Positions 14,220 to 21,993 of a stretch of DNA of 54,924 nt are shown here, one piece after another. The notes beneath the pieces were generated by a model. The model saw nothing but the letters and a program-made list of their open reading frames with translations. It was not told the DNA's origin and did not search any database. Where the stretch lies: the IMG/VR virus record IMGVR_UViG_3300042402_003477, positions 1-54,924 of that record. One strand, 5' to 3'. The stretch's first letter is position 1; the number at the start of each line of letters is the position of its first letter. A program made the position numbers and the translations under genes. Source of the DNA: a virus.

Positions 14220-16274
14220 ATGGAAGAAACTGTAGTAAAGGCAAAACCTAAACAACCAAAGATTGTTACAAGAGTTTCTAACATAGAAAATCTTCAGAAG
14301 TCTGTTGATGATTTAAACACGACTTCCAGAAGATTAAGAAGATTATTTGAAAGAAATAGTTATCAAAAGAGAACTCAATTACCAGTATTAAAAAGATATA
14401 AAAGACAATTAGATTCAATTGAAAGAGCAGAAGAAGAAAGGGCAAGAAGGGCATCTAAAAAGAAAATAAAACTTCCAACAATTAAGAAATTTGCTGGATC
14501 ATTTTTTGCACCTGATGCTTCTAAAGATCCATTTAAGGCAATTGGAGCACTTGCAGCATTTAATAGTCTTGAGAAAATTGCTTCGGGAGATTTGTTAGGA
14601 GCACTTGGTCCTGGATTAGTTGCTGCTGGAATGGTAGCAGGACCAAGTTTGATAGGTGTTGGGGTCAGTGCAGGAATGGATAAAATTTTGGGTAGAAATA
14701 AATTGAGGAGAGGATTTGATGTTACTGGAAGAAGAGTAAGTCAAGGGGCACAAGAAAGATACTTAAGTCGTTATGGTGATAAGGCATTTAAAAATAGATT
14801 TGGAGCAGATGCTCTCAAAAAATCTCAGCAAGCAGCAAGTTCTACTGCAACTGCTAGTGGAGGAGGAAAGGTAGCAAAAGCATTTGGCAGATTAGGAAAA
14901 TCTATTATACCTGGTGTTGGTGCAGTTCTTGGTGCGGTTGATGCCAAGATGAGAGCAAATGAAGGTGACATTACTGGATCAAGAATTGCTGGAGCATCTG
15001 CTGCTTTAGATGCTGCTGCGGCTGCATCTGCAGCAACTGGAATTGGATTAGTTGCAACTCCTTTCCTAGGACTTGCTTCAGTAACTTTAGACCTTGTTAA
15101 TTTTGCTCGTGACATTACAGGAATGAGTGAGAATGAAGCAAAGAAAAAGAAAGGAATACAAACAAAGTTAGAAGAGCAAACTAAAAAGCAAAAGGATCTA
15201 GTTAAAAGAAAGGATGAAGGTGGAGTGGGTCTTTCGTTCTCAAAAACTTTAATTGGTTATGAAAGGGTGGTTAATAAATTTGAAGAGTTTTCTAAGAATT
15301 TTAAACCACCAGAGGAAATTCTGGATATGACTGAAGGAGGACCACCAAATCCACCTCCATCATCAGCAAATCCATATACTGGACCAATAGATAAGGATTC
15401 CTTTTTTCCTCTTCCTGGGGGGATTTTATCTACTGCTGCAGTAAATATTCCTCTTGGTGAGTATGGTGCGCGAAGAGATTATGAGGGAGGACATAGCGGA
15501 CAAGATATAGGTGGACTTCCTGGTAATAGTCCAGTTGTTGCTTGGAAAACTGGAACTGTTACAGTGGAACCAGGATTAGAAGGTCCAGATAATATTATTA
15601 CTATAGATCACGGGAACGGTGTTTATACAAAATATAAGCACGTTATTGCTACAGTTAGTAATGGAGATACTGTATATGGGGGGCAGCAAATTGGGAAATT
15701 GCTGCCAGGAAGAGAGGAAGTTTCTGGAAGGATGTATGATACTCATTTACACTTTGAGGTTTGGAAAAATGGCAGACATATAAATCCTAATACTGACATA
15801 TCAGCATCTCAAAAAATACCATCACCTTTAACCAGACAACGTGCCGAAGAGGAGCACAAGAAAAAATCGACCTCACAACCTTCACCACCAACTACACCTT
15901 CAAATTCAGTTCAACCTGTACCTGGAAGTAAATATACTTTAAGGGGAACAACATTATTCAAAGGAAATGATGGTAAATATTATTCAACAACGAAAGGTAA
16001 TGATGGAAAATTTTTGGAAGTTGATAAACGTAATTGGGATTATGTGAAAAAAGAAGGAGAACTTGTATCATTCTCCCCTAAAGATAGGAATATTGAAATG
16101 TATCCATCTTACAATGACCAATCTTCTACGATTGCTATGGTATATGTCCCTCAGCCAGTGAGATCTCCCCAACCACAATCGCAATTATCAACTCAATTCA
16201 TCACAATTGGTGGTGATACCTCGTTAAATACATTAGCATCATTAAAACGCCAAGCACTTTCTGAACTAGGATAA
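14220..16274 (+). CDS. Tail protein with M23 (LytM-like) endopeptidase domain
   Basis: A 684-residue protein. It has an N-terminal basic helical part and, at about 87-155, a hydrophobic module paralogous to that of the upstream protein (KFAGSFFA...AIGALAAFNSLE...LGALGP). A long Ala-rich helical region follows, then a Pro-rich linker. The M23 metallopeptidase domain has His425-x3-Asp429 (GGHSGQDIG) and His509-Leu-His511 (THLHFEVW) as zinc and catalytic residues. It should cut peptide crosslinks of peptidoglycan, complementing the RlpA glycan cleaver next to it. A distal Gln/Pro-rich region follows. The start lies one base after the upstream stop. Confidence 0.88.
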   Translation: MEETVVKAKPKQPKIVTRVSNIENLQKSVDDLNTTSRRLRRLFERNSYQKRTQLPVLKRYKRQLDSIERAEEERARRASKKKIKLPTIKKFAGSFFAPDASKDPFKAIGALAAFNSLEKIASGDLLGALGPGLVAAGMVAGPSLIGVGVSAGMDKILGRNKLRRGFDVTGRRVSQGAQERYLSRYGDKAFKNRFGADALKKSQQAASSTATASGGGKVAKAFGRLGKSIIPGVGAVLGAVDAKMRANEGDITGSRIAGASAALDAAAAASAATGIGLVATPFLGLASVTLDLVNFARDITGMSENEAKKKKGIQTKLEEQTKKQKDLVKRKDEGGVGLSFSKTLIGYERVVNKFEEFSKNFKPPEEILDMTEGGPPNPPPSSANPYTGPIDKDSFFPLPGGILSTAAVNIPLGEYGARRDYEGGHSGQDIGGLPGNSPVVAWKTGTVTVEPGLEGPDNIITIDHGNGVYTKYKHVIATVSNGDTVYGGQQIGKLLPGREEVSGRMYDTHLHFEVWKNGRHINPNTDISASQKIPSPLTRQRAEEEHKKKSTSQPSPPTTPSNSVQPVPGSKYTLRGTTLFKGNDGKYYSTTKGNDGKFLEVDKRNWDYVKKEGELVSFSPKDRNIEMYPSYNDQSSTIAMVYVPQPVRSPQPQSQLSTQFITIGGDTSLNTLASLKRQALSELG

Positions 16275-17576
16275 ATGGCATCATATTTTAATTACAAAAT
16301 AGAAGAGTTTATAATTGAGTCTTTAGATGGAGAAAAATCTATTGATGCCACTTCTTGTGTTGCCCGAATAAAATACTTTGAAGATATATTCAATCCATCA
16401 ATTTTCATTTCAATGCAAGTTGTGAATACTGATGGTTTAATTTCATCACTTCCAATTCGTGGTGGAGAAAGAGTTCGATTAATAATTTCTCAAGAAGCAA
16501 CAGGACAAAGAATAGAATTTACTGAAGATAAAAATCAATACTACATTTACAAAGTTTATGGATCAACATCTCAATCAACAAGGGAAGCATTCTTTGTTGA
16601 TCTTGCTCCAGTTGATATGTATAAGAATGAGACATCTAGAGTAATTAGAAGGTATCCAGAAAATCAAGGTTCAGAACAAAAAATTAGTGATTCTGTAGAA
16701 CAAATTTTAAAATCTGTATTAAAGACAGATAGGAATATTTTTGTCGAACCAACTCAAAATAGTTATGCATTTTATGGAAATACAAAAAAACCATTTAATG
16801 TCATCTCTTGGCTCTGCCCCAAATCAATACCTCCTGTCGGGAAATCTTCTCCAGAGGCTGGAACTGCTGGGTATCTGTTCTATCAAAGTAAAAATGGGTA
16901 CAACTTTAGAAGTGTAGATTCTTTAATGTCACCTCTTCAACCTTCTTCAGGTGATTTGAAAAATTATATTCGGTATTTTTATAATGAAAATACAAATGAG
17001 TATGCAGATAATACTACTAATTTTAAAGTTCTTACAGTCCCAACATTTAATAAGAATGTAAATGTTCTTGATAATTTACTTGCTGGAATGTATTCAAGTT
17101 CAAATTACTTCCTTGATTTGAATACCAAAAAATTCAATTATTATAAGTATAAACTTTCCGATAGTTATGAGATTATGAACCACGCATCAAGTGATAAAAA
17201 ATCTCCAAAAATTCCACAAGGATTGGAAGAAAGTCCTTCTAGAGTAATGGTAAGATTTATTGATGGTATCGTAAAATCTCCAGGAACAGTGAATCCAAAT
17301 GAAAAAATAGATGATAGAATTAGATATCAGGCACACTCTGTAACTAGATATAATTTAGCATTCAGTCAGATTGCCAATATTACAGTACCCTTAAATTTAA
17401 ATCTTACAGTTGGTGATGTAATCTTCCTAGATATAGGAGAGATTACAAAGCAAGAAAAGCAAAAGGACAGTAAGAAATCTGGGTTGTATTTAATTGCAGA
17501 ACTCGCACACGAATTCAGTGACAATCAGGGTTATACTGGACTTAAATTAGTAAGAGATTCATACGGGGAACCATAA
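16275..17576 (+). CDS. 27: Baseplate hub protein gp27
   Basis: A 433-residue protein comparable in size to T4 gp27 (391). The N-terminal IEEFIIESLDGEKSIDATSC, ISMQVVNTDGLISSLPIRGGERVRL and FVDLAPVDMYKNETSRVIRRYP follow the gp27/gpD hub pattern. The C-terminal block NLTVGDVIFLDIGEITKQEK...GLYLIAELAHEFSDNQGYTGLKLVRDS is typical of hub proteins that clamp the spike. As a trimer it links the tube to the gp5 spike. It starts directly after the M23 gene stop and lies just before gp5, as expected for physical partners. Confidence 0.85.
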   Translation: MASYFNYKIEEFIIESLDGEKSIDATSCVARIKYFEDIFNPSIFISMQVVNTDGLISSLPIRGGERVRLIISQEATGQRIEFTEDKNQYYIYKVYGSTSQSTREAFFVDLAPVDMYKNETSRVIRRYPENQGSEQKISDSVEQILKSVLKTDRNIFVEPTQNSYAFYGNTKKPFNVISWLCPKSIPPVGKSSPEAGTAGYLFYQSKNGYNFRSVDSLMSPLQPSSGDLKNYIRYFYNENTNEYADNTTNFKVLTVPTFNKNVNVLDNLLAGMYSSSNYFLDLNTKKFNYYKYKLSDSYEIMNHASSDKKSPKIPQGLEESPSRVMVRFIDGIVKSPGTVNPNEKIDDRIRYQAHSVTRYNLAFSQIANITVPLNLNLTVGDVIFLDIGEITKQEKQKDSKKSGLYLIAELAHEFSDNQGYTGLKLVRDSYGEP

Positions 17577-17580
17577 ATCT

Positions 17581-19620
17581 ATGTTAGAACAATCACTAAT
17601 TAATCCTAATTTTGCAGGAAGAGATGGTTTCAAATGGTTTATTGGTATCGTAGCAAATACTCAACCAGATCGTGCTGACCTAGAGTATGGTTATAGAGTT
17701 CAAGTAAGAATTATCGGTCATCATCCAGGAGATGAAATAGAAGATAGAAATCTTCCTTGGGCTCACGTACTAATCCCTACAAATATGGGAACTGGTGCAG
17801 GTGGTGCTGGTATTAGTATGAATACCCGTGGTGGTGAAGTTGTGATTGGGTTTTTTGCCGATGGGGAAGACGCACAACAACCAATTGTAATTGGTTCATT
17901 ATACAATGGAGCAAATGTAGATTACTTGAATACTTTTACGCAAGGAACAAAAGGATTTAAGTTATTCCAACAAAAACCAGGAGCAATTGTTAGTCCATAT
18001 AACAAAACCGTAAGGAATGGCAAATCATCTCCAGGTGAACCTGGAATAGTAAAAACATCTGGTTATCACAATGGAGCAGGGACTGTAGCAAAAGAAGTGA
18101 TAGATAACAATAATCCAACAGTAACTATTCCAGGGCACTGTAGAGAAGGAAAGGATGTTGTATCCCAAATCAATAAAGGATTAATCAAATTTATTCAGTT
18201 GATGAATGAAGTTAAGTACGTTAATGATACTTACATCAATCCAGTTTTAAACAAAGTTACTGATATTTCATCAGAGATTGATGAGATTGCTATTGTAATA
18301 TCTGATGCTCTGATATGGTTGGTAAAATATATACGAGATGAAATTATAACAGGGGTCTATAATCTTTTAGAGGATTATATCGAACAAGTAAAACTTCCGA
18401 AGTGGGCGGAATTTTTAAAGAAGGCAGCAGCAGGTGAGATTGCTGATGGGATATGGTGCCTTTTCTTAAATATCATCAAGAAAATAAAAAATTTTGTTTT
18501 TGAGTTTTTGTTTGGAATGATTGGAAAGGTAGCAAGTATTCCAGTATGTTTAGTGGAAACTTTTACTGGTAGTATTTTGCAGTCAGTAGTAAATGAAATT
18601 CAAGATGCCATTCAACCTGCACTAGATCAGATTTCTTCTACTCTAGGTGGAGGAATTGGAACTGTAATGTCATATGTAGAAAAGGCAATTGGAATTACAA
18701 AAACAATTGCAAGTTTTCTTCAGTGTGAAGAATCTCCCTGCAAACAAGTCTTTAATTATGAAATGAACAAAGGATTTGTTCCAAAGGATGGAGACATTAA
18801 GTTCCAAAATATTATTAATTATTCTCCAGCACAAGGATTGAGAAATCTTTTAGATGATGGTAAGAAACAGGCAGCAGGATTTTTGGGTGGAATATCTGGA
18901 GGGGAAGGATTGCCTGAAGAATTGGCACCATATGTTGGTGGTTGTGATGTAAGTCTTCAGTGTGGAATGCCACAAGTTAAGATTTTTGGTGGAGGAGGAT
19001 CTGGCGCAACTGGAAATGCAGTTGTTGATTCATTTGGACAAATTATGGGAGTTAATATTACAAATCCAGGTGGGGGATATTCTTCTCCTCCATATGTTTC
19101 ATTCGAAGATTCTTGTGAAAATGGAACTGGAGCATATGGATATGCTCGAATTGAAAATGGGAAATTATCAGAAGTTGTGATGCAAAATCCTGGAGGTGGA
19201 TATTTAGGACCAGATACATCAAATGTTGATGAAGAATCTGATGAAGAAACTTTAATACAATCTTCTTGCTCTATCCCTCCAGCAGAATCTTCTGGTGCTA
19301 TTGTTTATCCTTATGTTCTTAATGTAATCATTGAAGAGACTGGAATTGGATATTCTTCAGAGGACTTTGCAATTAATTCAAGTTGTCCTGATAGTGATGT
19401 GAGATTAGATTTAGAATTGGATGATGATGGAAGAATTACTGCAGCAAAAATTACTAATCCAGGAACATCTATTAATACATACCCAGAGTTGGAAATAAAT
19501 AGTGATACTGGATCTGGAGCAATTCTGAAACCCGTTTTAGGATTTAGTACAACTCCACCAGAGGAACGAATTAGTAATGTAGAAGTTCAAACTGTTGTAT
19601 ATTGTTCTGATAAGAAATGA
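17581..19620 (+). CDS. 5: Baseplate hub spike protein gp5, no lysozyme domain
   Basis: A 679-residue protein. Residues about 15-115 form the gp5 OB domain: FKWFIGIVANTQPDRADLEYG, VQVRIIGHHPGDE, NLPWAHVLIP and GGEVVIGFFADGEDAQQPIVIGSLYN. The T4 lysozyme insertion is absent. Instead a long amphipathic helical region (about 195-400) and a Cys/Gly-rich C-terminal part with repeated NPGGGY-type motifs (about 490-560) follow. The spike beta-helix seems to be on the next gene. Loss of the lysozyme fits the presence of RlpA and M23 domains in upstream tail proteins. Confidence 0.85.
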   Translation: MLEQSLINPNFAGRDGFKWFIGIVANTQPDRADLEYGYRVQVRIIGHHPGDEIEDRNLPWAHVLIPTNMGTGAGGAGISMNTRGGEVVIGFFADGEDAQQPIVIGSLYNGANVDYLNTFTQGTKGFKLFQQKPGAIVSPYNKTVRNGKSSPGEPGIVKTSGYHNGAGTVAKEVIDNNNPTVTIPGHCREGKDVVSQINKGLIKFIQLMNEVKYVNDTYINPVLNKVTDISSEIDEIAIVISDALIWLVKYIRDEIITGVYNLLEDYIEQVKLPKWAEFLKKAAAGEIADGIWCLFLNIIKKIKNFVFEFLFGMIGKVASIPVCLVETFTGSILQSVVNEIQDAIQPALDQISSTLGGGIGTVMSYVEKAIGITKTIASFLQCEESPCKQVFNYEMNKGFVPKDGDIKFQNIINYSPAQGLRNLLDDGKKQAAGFLGGISGGEGLPEELAPYVGGCDVSLQCGMPQVKIFGGGGSGATGNAVVDSFGQIMGVNITNPGGGYSSPPYVSFEDSCENGTGAYGYARIENGKLSEVVMQNPGGGYLGPDTSNVDEESDEETLIQSSCSIPPAESSGAIVYPYVLNVIIEETGIGYSSEDFAINSSCPDSDVRLDLELDDDGRITAAKITNPGTSINTYPELEINSDTGSGAILKPVLGFSTTPPEERISNVEVQTVVYCSDKK

Positions 19621-20192
19621 CCCTTAAAAAACCTCAACCTCAACCCACGGGTTATGTAATTAGTGATCCTCAAGATGGGACCATTATTATCGGAAAAGAT
19701 CCAGATTCAAAAAGACCTAGACAAATTGAATTAGGAGCACAATCTTTAGGTTGTATCCGTCTTTTTGGTGATGGTGGATTTGATATCAGAAGTAATCCAT
19801 CATCACAATTAAAAGATAACATCATCAGTAACTCAAAAGATGGTCTTGGGATCTATAGTAATGGAAAGGGAATTCATATTGATGCTGGAAATGGTGAGTT
19901 AACAATTACAGCAAGAAGTATTGTAATCAATGCCACAGGAGCAGACGAAGCAGGAGTTACAATTAGATCCGCACAACACATAAATTTAGATGCTGCTGAT
20001 AATATTAAGATAGAGGGATCAAACGTTGCAGTAGCAGCAAGAAATAAATTAATTATAGCATCAAAAGGTCTTTTAAATATAAGAGGTAAAGGTGGAGTTC
20101 TGATTTCAGAACCAAAGACCAAATTAATTCCAACATCAATATCTGATGTAATACAAACTGCATTCCAATTCATTCTTCCGGAGTATTTTTAA
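19617..20192 (+). CDS. Beta-helix spike protein, gp5 C-terminal domain-like
   Basis: A 191-residue protein dominated by short alternating beta strands (GNGELTITARSIVINATG, AQHINLDAADNIKIEGSNVAVAARNKLIIASK), the pattern of the triple-stranded beta-helix of gp5/VgrG spikes. The N-terminal half, with LGAQSLGCIRLFGDGGFDI, may dock on gp5. It overlaps the gp5 stop by ATGA, consistent with a split gp5 whose needle is a separate chain. The C-terminus (FQFILPEYF) is hydrophobic and could be the tip or accept a further tip protein. Confidence 0.72.
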   Translation: MTLKKPQPQPTGYVISDPQDGTIIIGKDPDSKRPRQIELGAQSLGCIRLFGDGGFDIRSNPSSQLKDNIISNSKDGLGIYSNGKGIHIDAGNGELTITARSIVINATGADEAGVTIRSAQHINLDAADNIKIEGSNVAVAARNKLIIASKGLLNIRGKGGVLISEPKTKLIPTSISDVIQTAFQFILPEYF

Positions 20193-20911
20193 TGGACGCT
20201 GACGTAGTAAATTGTTCTTCGATGCAAGTTGGAGAATCTATATCTTTTCCAATTTCATCAGCAGAATTTTGGCCTAGTATTGATCCTCAAGCAATTTTTT
20301 CTCAACAAAATTGGGGCATCTCAAACTTTGTTGGAATGCATAATCAAGTTGGTCTTTATAATGGTATTGGATTATGGAATCAACTTGGAACTTATAGTGG
20401 AATTGGATTAGGATTGCACGTTGGTGGACACGTTGATGCTCAACCATCTTATGATAGTGCCGCAGTAACTACTGATTATGCTTCTCCGGATGGAGATCTC
20501 TGGGGAGATTGGGATTATAACGGAACCCCATTAGATTACTTACACAATCATTCCGACGTTCGATTAAAGGAAAATATCAAAACCCTTGATAGTTCATTGG
20601 ATAAAGTTTTAAATCTTCGTGGTGTATCATTTACCTGGAATAAGCAATTAAGTCCATATGTAGGTAGAAGAAAAGATGTTGATATTGGTTTAATAGCACA
20701 AGAAGTGGAAGAAATTATTCCAGAAATAGTTCAAGAAACTTCAATTCCAAATTTAGATTTTCAAATTAAAAATGTAGATTATGATAGACTTGTTCCGGTA
20801 CTAGTAGAAGCAATTAAAGAGCAGCAAAAGCAAATTGAGGACCTGAAGGAGACAGTCAGCAAACTGTCCACTCCTTCGGAAAAAGTCCAAGGAGTATGCT
20901 ATGATACATAG
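20192..20911 (+). CDS. Virion protein with S74 intramolecular chaperone domain
   Basis: A 239-residue protein. The N-terminal half is Gly/Asn/Trp-rich beta (GLYNGIGLWNQLGTYSGIGLGLHVGG). The C-terminal half (about 120-225) is a peptidase S74 / chaperone-of-endosialidase domain: SDVRLKENIKTLDSSLDKVLNLRGVSFTW, GLIAQEVEEIIPEIV, VDYDRLVPVLVEAIKEQQKQ. Such domains trimerise fibre ends and usually self-cleave at the Ser of the Ser-Asp pair; here the pair reads HSDVRLKEN. Being right after the spike gene, it may help fold the spike or form a small central fibre. A related domain ends the fibre at 38928. Confidence 0.82.
   Translation: MDADVVNCSSMQVGESISFPISSAEFWPSIDPQAIFSQQNWGISNFVGMHNQVGLYNGIGLWNQLGTYSGIGLGLHVGGHVDAQPSYDSAAVTTDYASPDGDLWGDWDYNGTPLDYLHNHSDVRLKENIKTLDSSLDKVLNLRGVSFTWNKQLSPYVGRRKDVDIGLIAQEVEEIIPEIVQETSIPNLDFQIKNVDYDRLVPVLVEAIKEQQKQIEDLKETVSKLSTPSEKVQGVCYDT
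20870..20895 (+). promoter_or_regulatory. Hairpin hiding the next ribosome binding site
   Basis: ACTCCTT (20870-20876) pairs exactly with AAGGAGT (20889-20895). The 3' arm is the AAGGAG site of the gene starting at 20901. The hairpin lies in the end of the S74 gene, so ribosomes finishing that gene would open it. Confidence 0.55.
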
Positions 20912-21098
20912 GTCACTACCCCCCGACAAGATGCAAATTTCCAAAGAGCAACTCAAAGACCTCCAAGCAATGCACGAAGATATGGCAGCATATTTCACTG
21001 ATGAGAATTTTCCCATTAGTGGAGAAACTTATTGGACTTGTGTAGAGTGTCTTGCTATTGCTAAACTTGCTGAACTTCGTGGAGAACTTGTTGCCTGA
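20901..21098 (+). CDS. Conserved 65-residue cyanophage protein
   Basis: A small helical protein (QISKEQLKDLQAMHEDMAAYFTDE) with a short Trp-Cys-Cys segment (YWTCVECLAIAKLAEL). The ATG at 20901 has AAGGAG six bases upstream inside a hairpin and overlaps the S74 gene. An in-frame ATG at 20931 without a clear ribosome site is the alternative. I recall homologues in cyanomyoviruses; function unknown. It is the last rightward gene before a convergent gene. Confidence 0.75.
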   Translation: MIHRSLPPDKMQISKEQLKDLQAMHEDMAAYFTDENFPISGETYWTCVECLAIAKLAELRGELVA

Positions 21099-21127
21099 TT
21101 TCAAAATTGACTTTTAATTCCAAAAAT

Positions 21128-21165
21128 CGGGCAAAAAAATCTCCGGGTAAAAAATGCCCCTAGGG
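21128..21165. terminator. Possible terminator between convergent genes
   Basis: GGGTA and TGCCC around an A run form a short stem. They are followed by CCCTAGGG and five T residues toward the minus-strand gene. GGGCAAAAAAAT and GGGTAAAAAATG are an imperfect direct repeat. The fold is weak, but the position between convergent genes fits. Confidence 0.4.
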
Positions 21166-21168
21166 TTT

Positions 21169-21921
21169 TTATAACCATTCGTCATTAGCAGGGTCTTGTA
21201 GGAATTCAAGTATTTGTTGAGTGCTTTGAATTCTTTGATTTAATTTATTTTTTGACTGTGTATAAGCATATTGTTGAAGTTCAAACTCTGATCTAGATGC
21301 CTTTAAAGTATTGACTTTATCAATTAGGTCATTTCGTTCGGTTTGAAGAATTTGTATTTGATTAGTTATATTTGTAATTGAAGTTGCATATCCAGCACAT
21401 TCCCCACTCGTGCATCCCAAAAATGGGTTCGAACAAACGTTAATGGGTGAGAAATAACTTCCTATTGCTACTTGATTGATATAATCCTGAGTTCCAATTC
21501 CAGCATTTCCGACTGTTAATGTTCCATCGGTTGGAGAAAATGGATTTGGTGCAGTATATGTGTATCCTCTATATCTTGCTTGATCTTGATTTACGATAGT
21601 TGTTGTAAGACCTGCAACCCAAGCAGTGGAACCACATCCAACGGAATTTGCTTGTTCTCCAATATCCAACACTAACTGCTGAAGATCTCTTATTTGAGTA
21701 TTGATTGATACGACTTCTTCATCCAGTGATTCAATTGGAACATCAAAATTCTCAATTAATTGATTTGGACCAAAAACTTTTATTTGATGAGTTGAACCAA
21801 TTCCAGTGGTAACTGCAATTCCAACTTCTAGAGTTTCAATTTGAGATATTTGTGCTAAATCTAAAGAAATTCGTTGATTATAAAACGCAATAATCTCTTC
21901 AGTTTCCGAACTAATTGCCAT
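21169..21921 (-). CDS. Hypothetical coiled-coil virion-type protein
   Basis: A 250-residue protein with an N-terminal helix (ETEEIIAFYNQRISLDLAQISQIETLE), a central Gly/Thr/Asn-rich beta part with several Cys (CSNPFLGCTSGECAGY), and a long C-terminal coiled coil (ITNQIQILQTERNDLIDKVNTLKASRSEFELQQ). No family recognised. It is the only leftward gene in the adhesion region. It is read from a late-type promoter placed back to back with that of the giant beta-helix gene, which suggests it is a late structural or assembly protein. Confidence 0.7.
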   Translation of the reverse strand: MAISSETEEIIAFYNQRISLDLAQISQIETLEVGIAVTTGIGSTHQIKVFGPNQLIENFDVPIESLDEEVVSINTQIRDLQQLVLDIGEQANSVGCGSTAWVAGLTTTIVNQDQARYRGYTYTAPNPFSPTDGTLTVGNAGIGTQDYINQVAIGSYFSPINVCSNPFLGCTSGECAGYATSITNITNQIQILQTERNDLIDKVNTLKASRSEFELQQYAYTQSKNKLNQRIQSTQQILEFLQDPANDEWL

Positions 21922-21942
21922 TTATCAAAAAATACTAATAAT

Positions 21943-21962
21943 CTTATTTATTGATAAATAAG
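21943..21962. promoter_or_regulatory. Back-to-back late promoters in a palindrome
   Basis: CTTATTTAT (21943-21951) and ATAAATAAG (21954-21962) are reverse complements separated by TG. Plus-strand GATAAATA and minus-strand AATAAATA are each one mismatch from TATAAATA. They serve the genes at 21994 (+) and 21921 (-). Confidence 0.6.
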
Positions 21963-21993
21963 TCAGAAGAAAAATTAGTAGGATAATCTCCAA

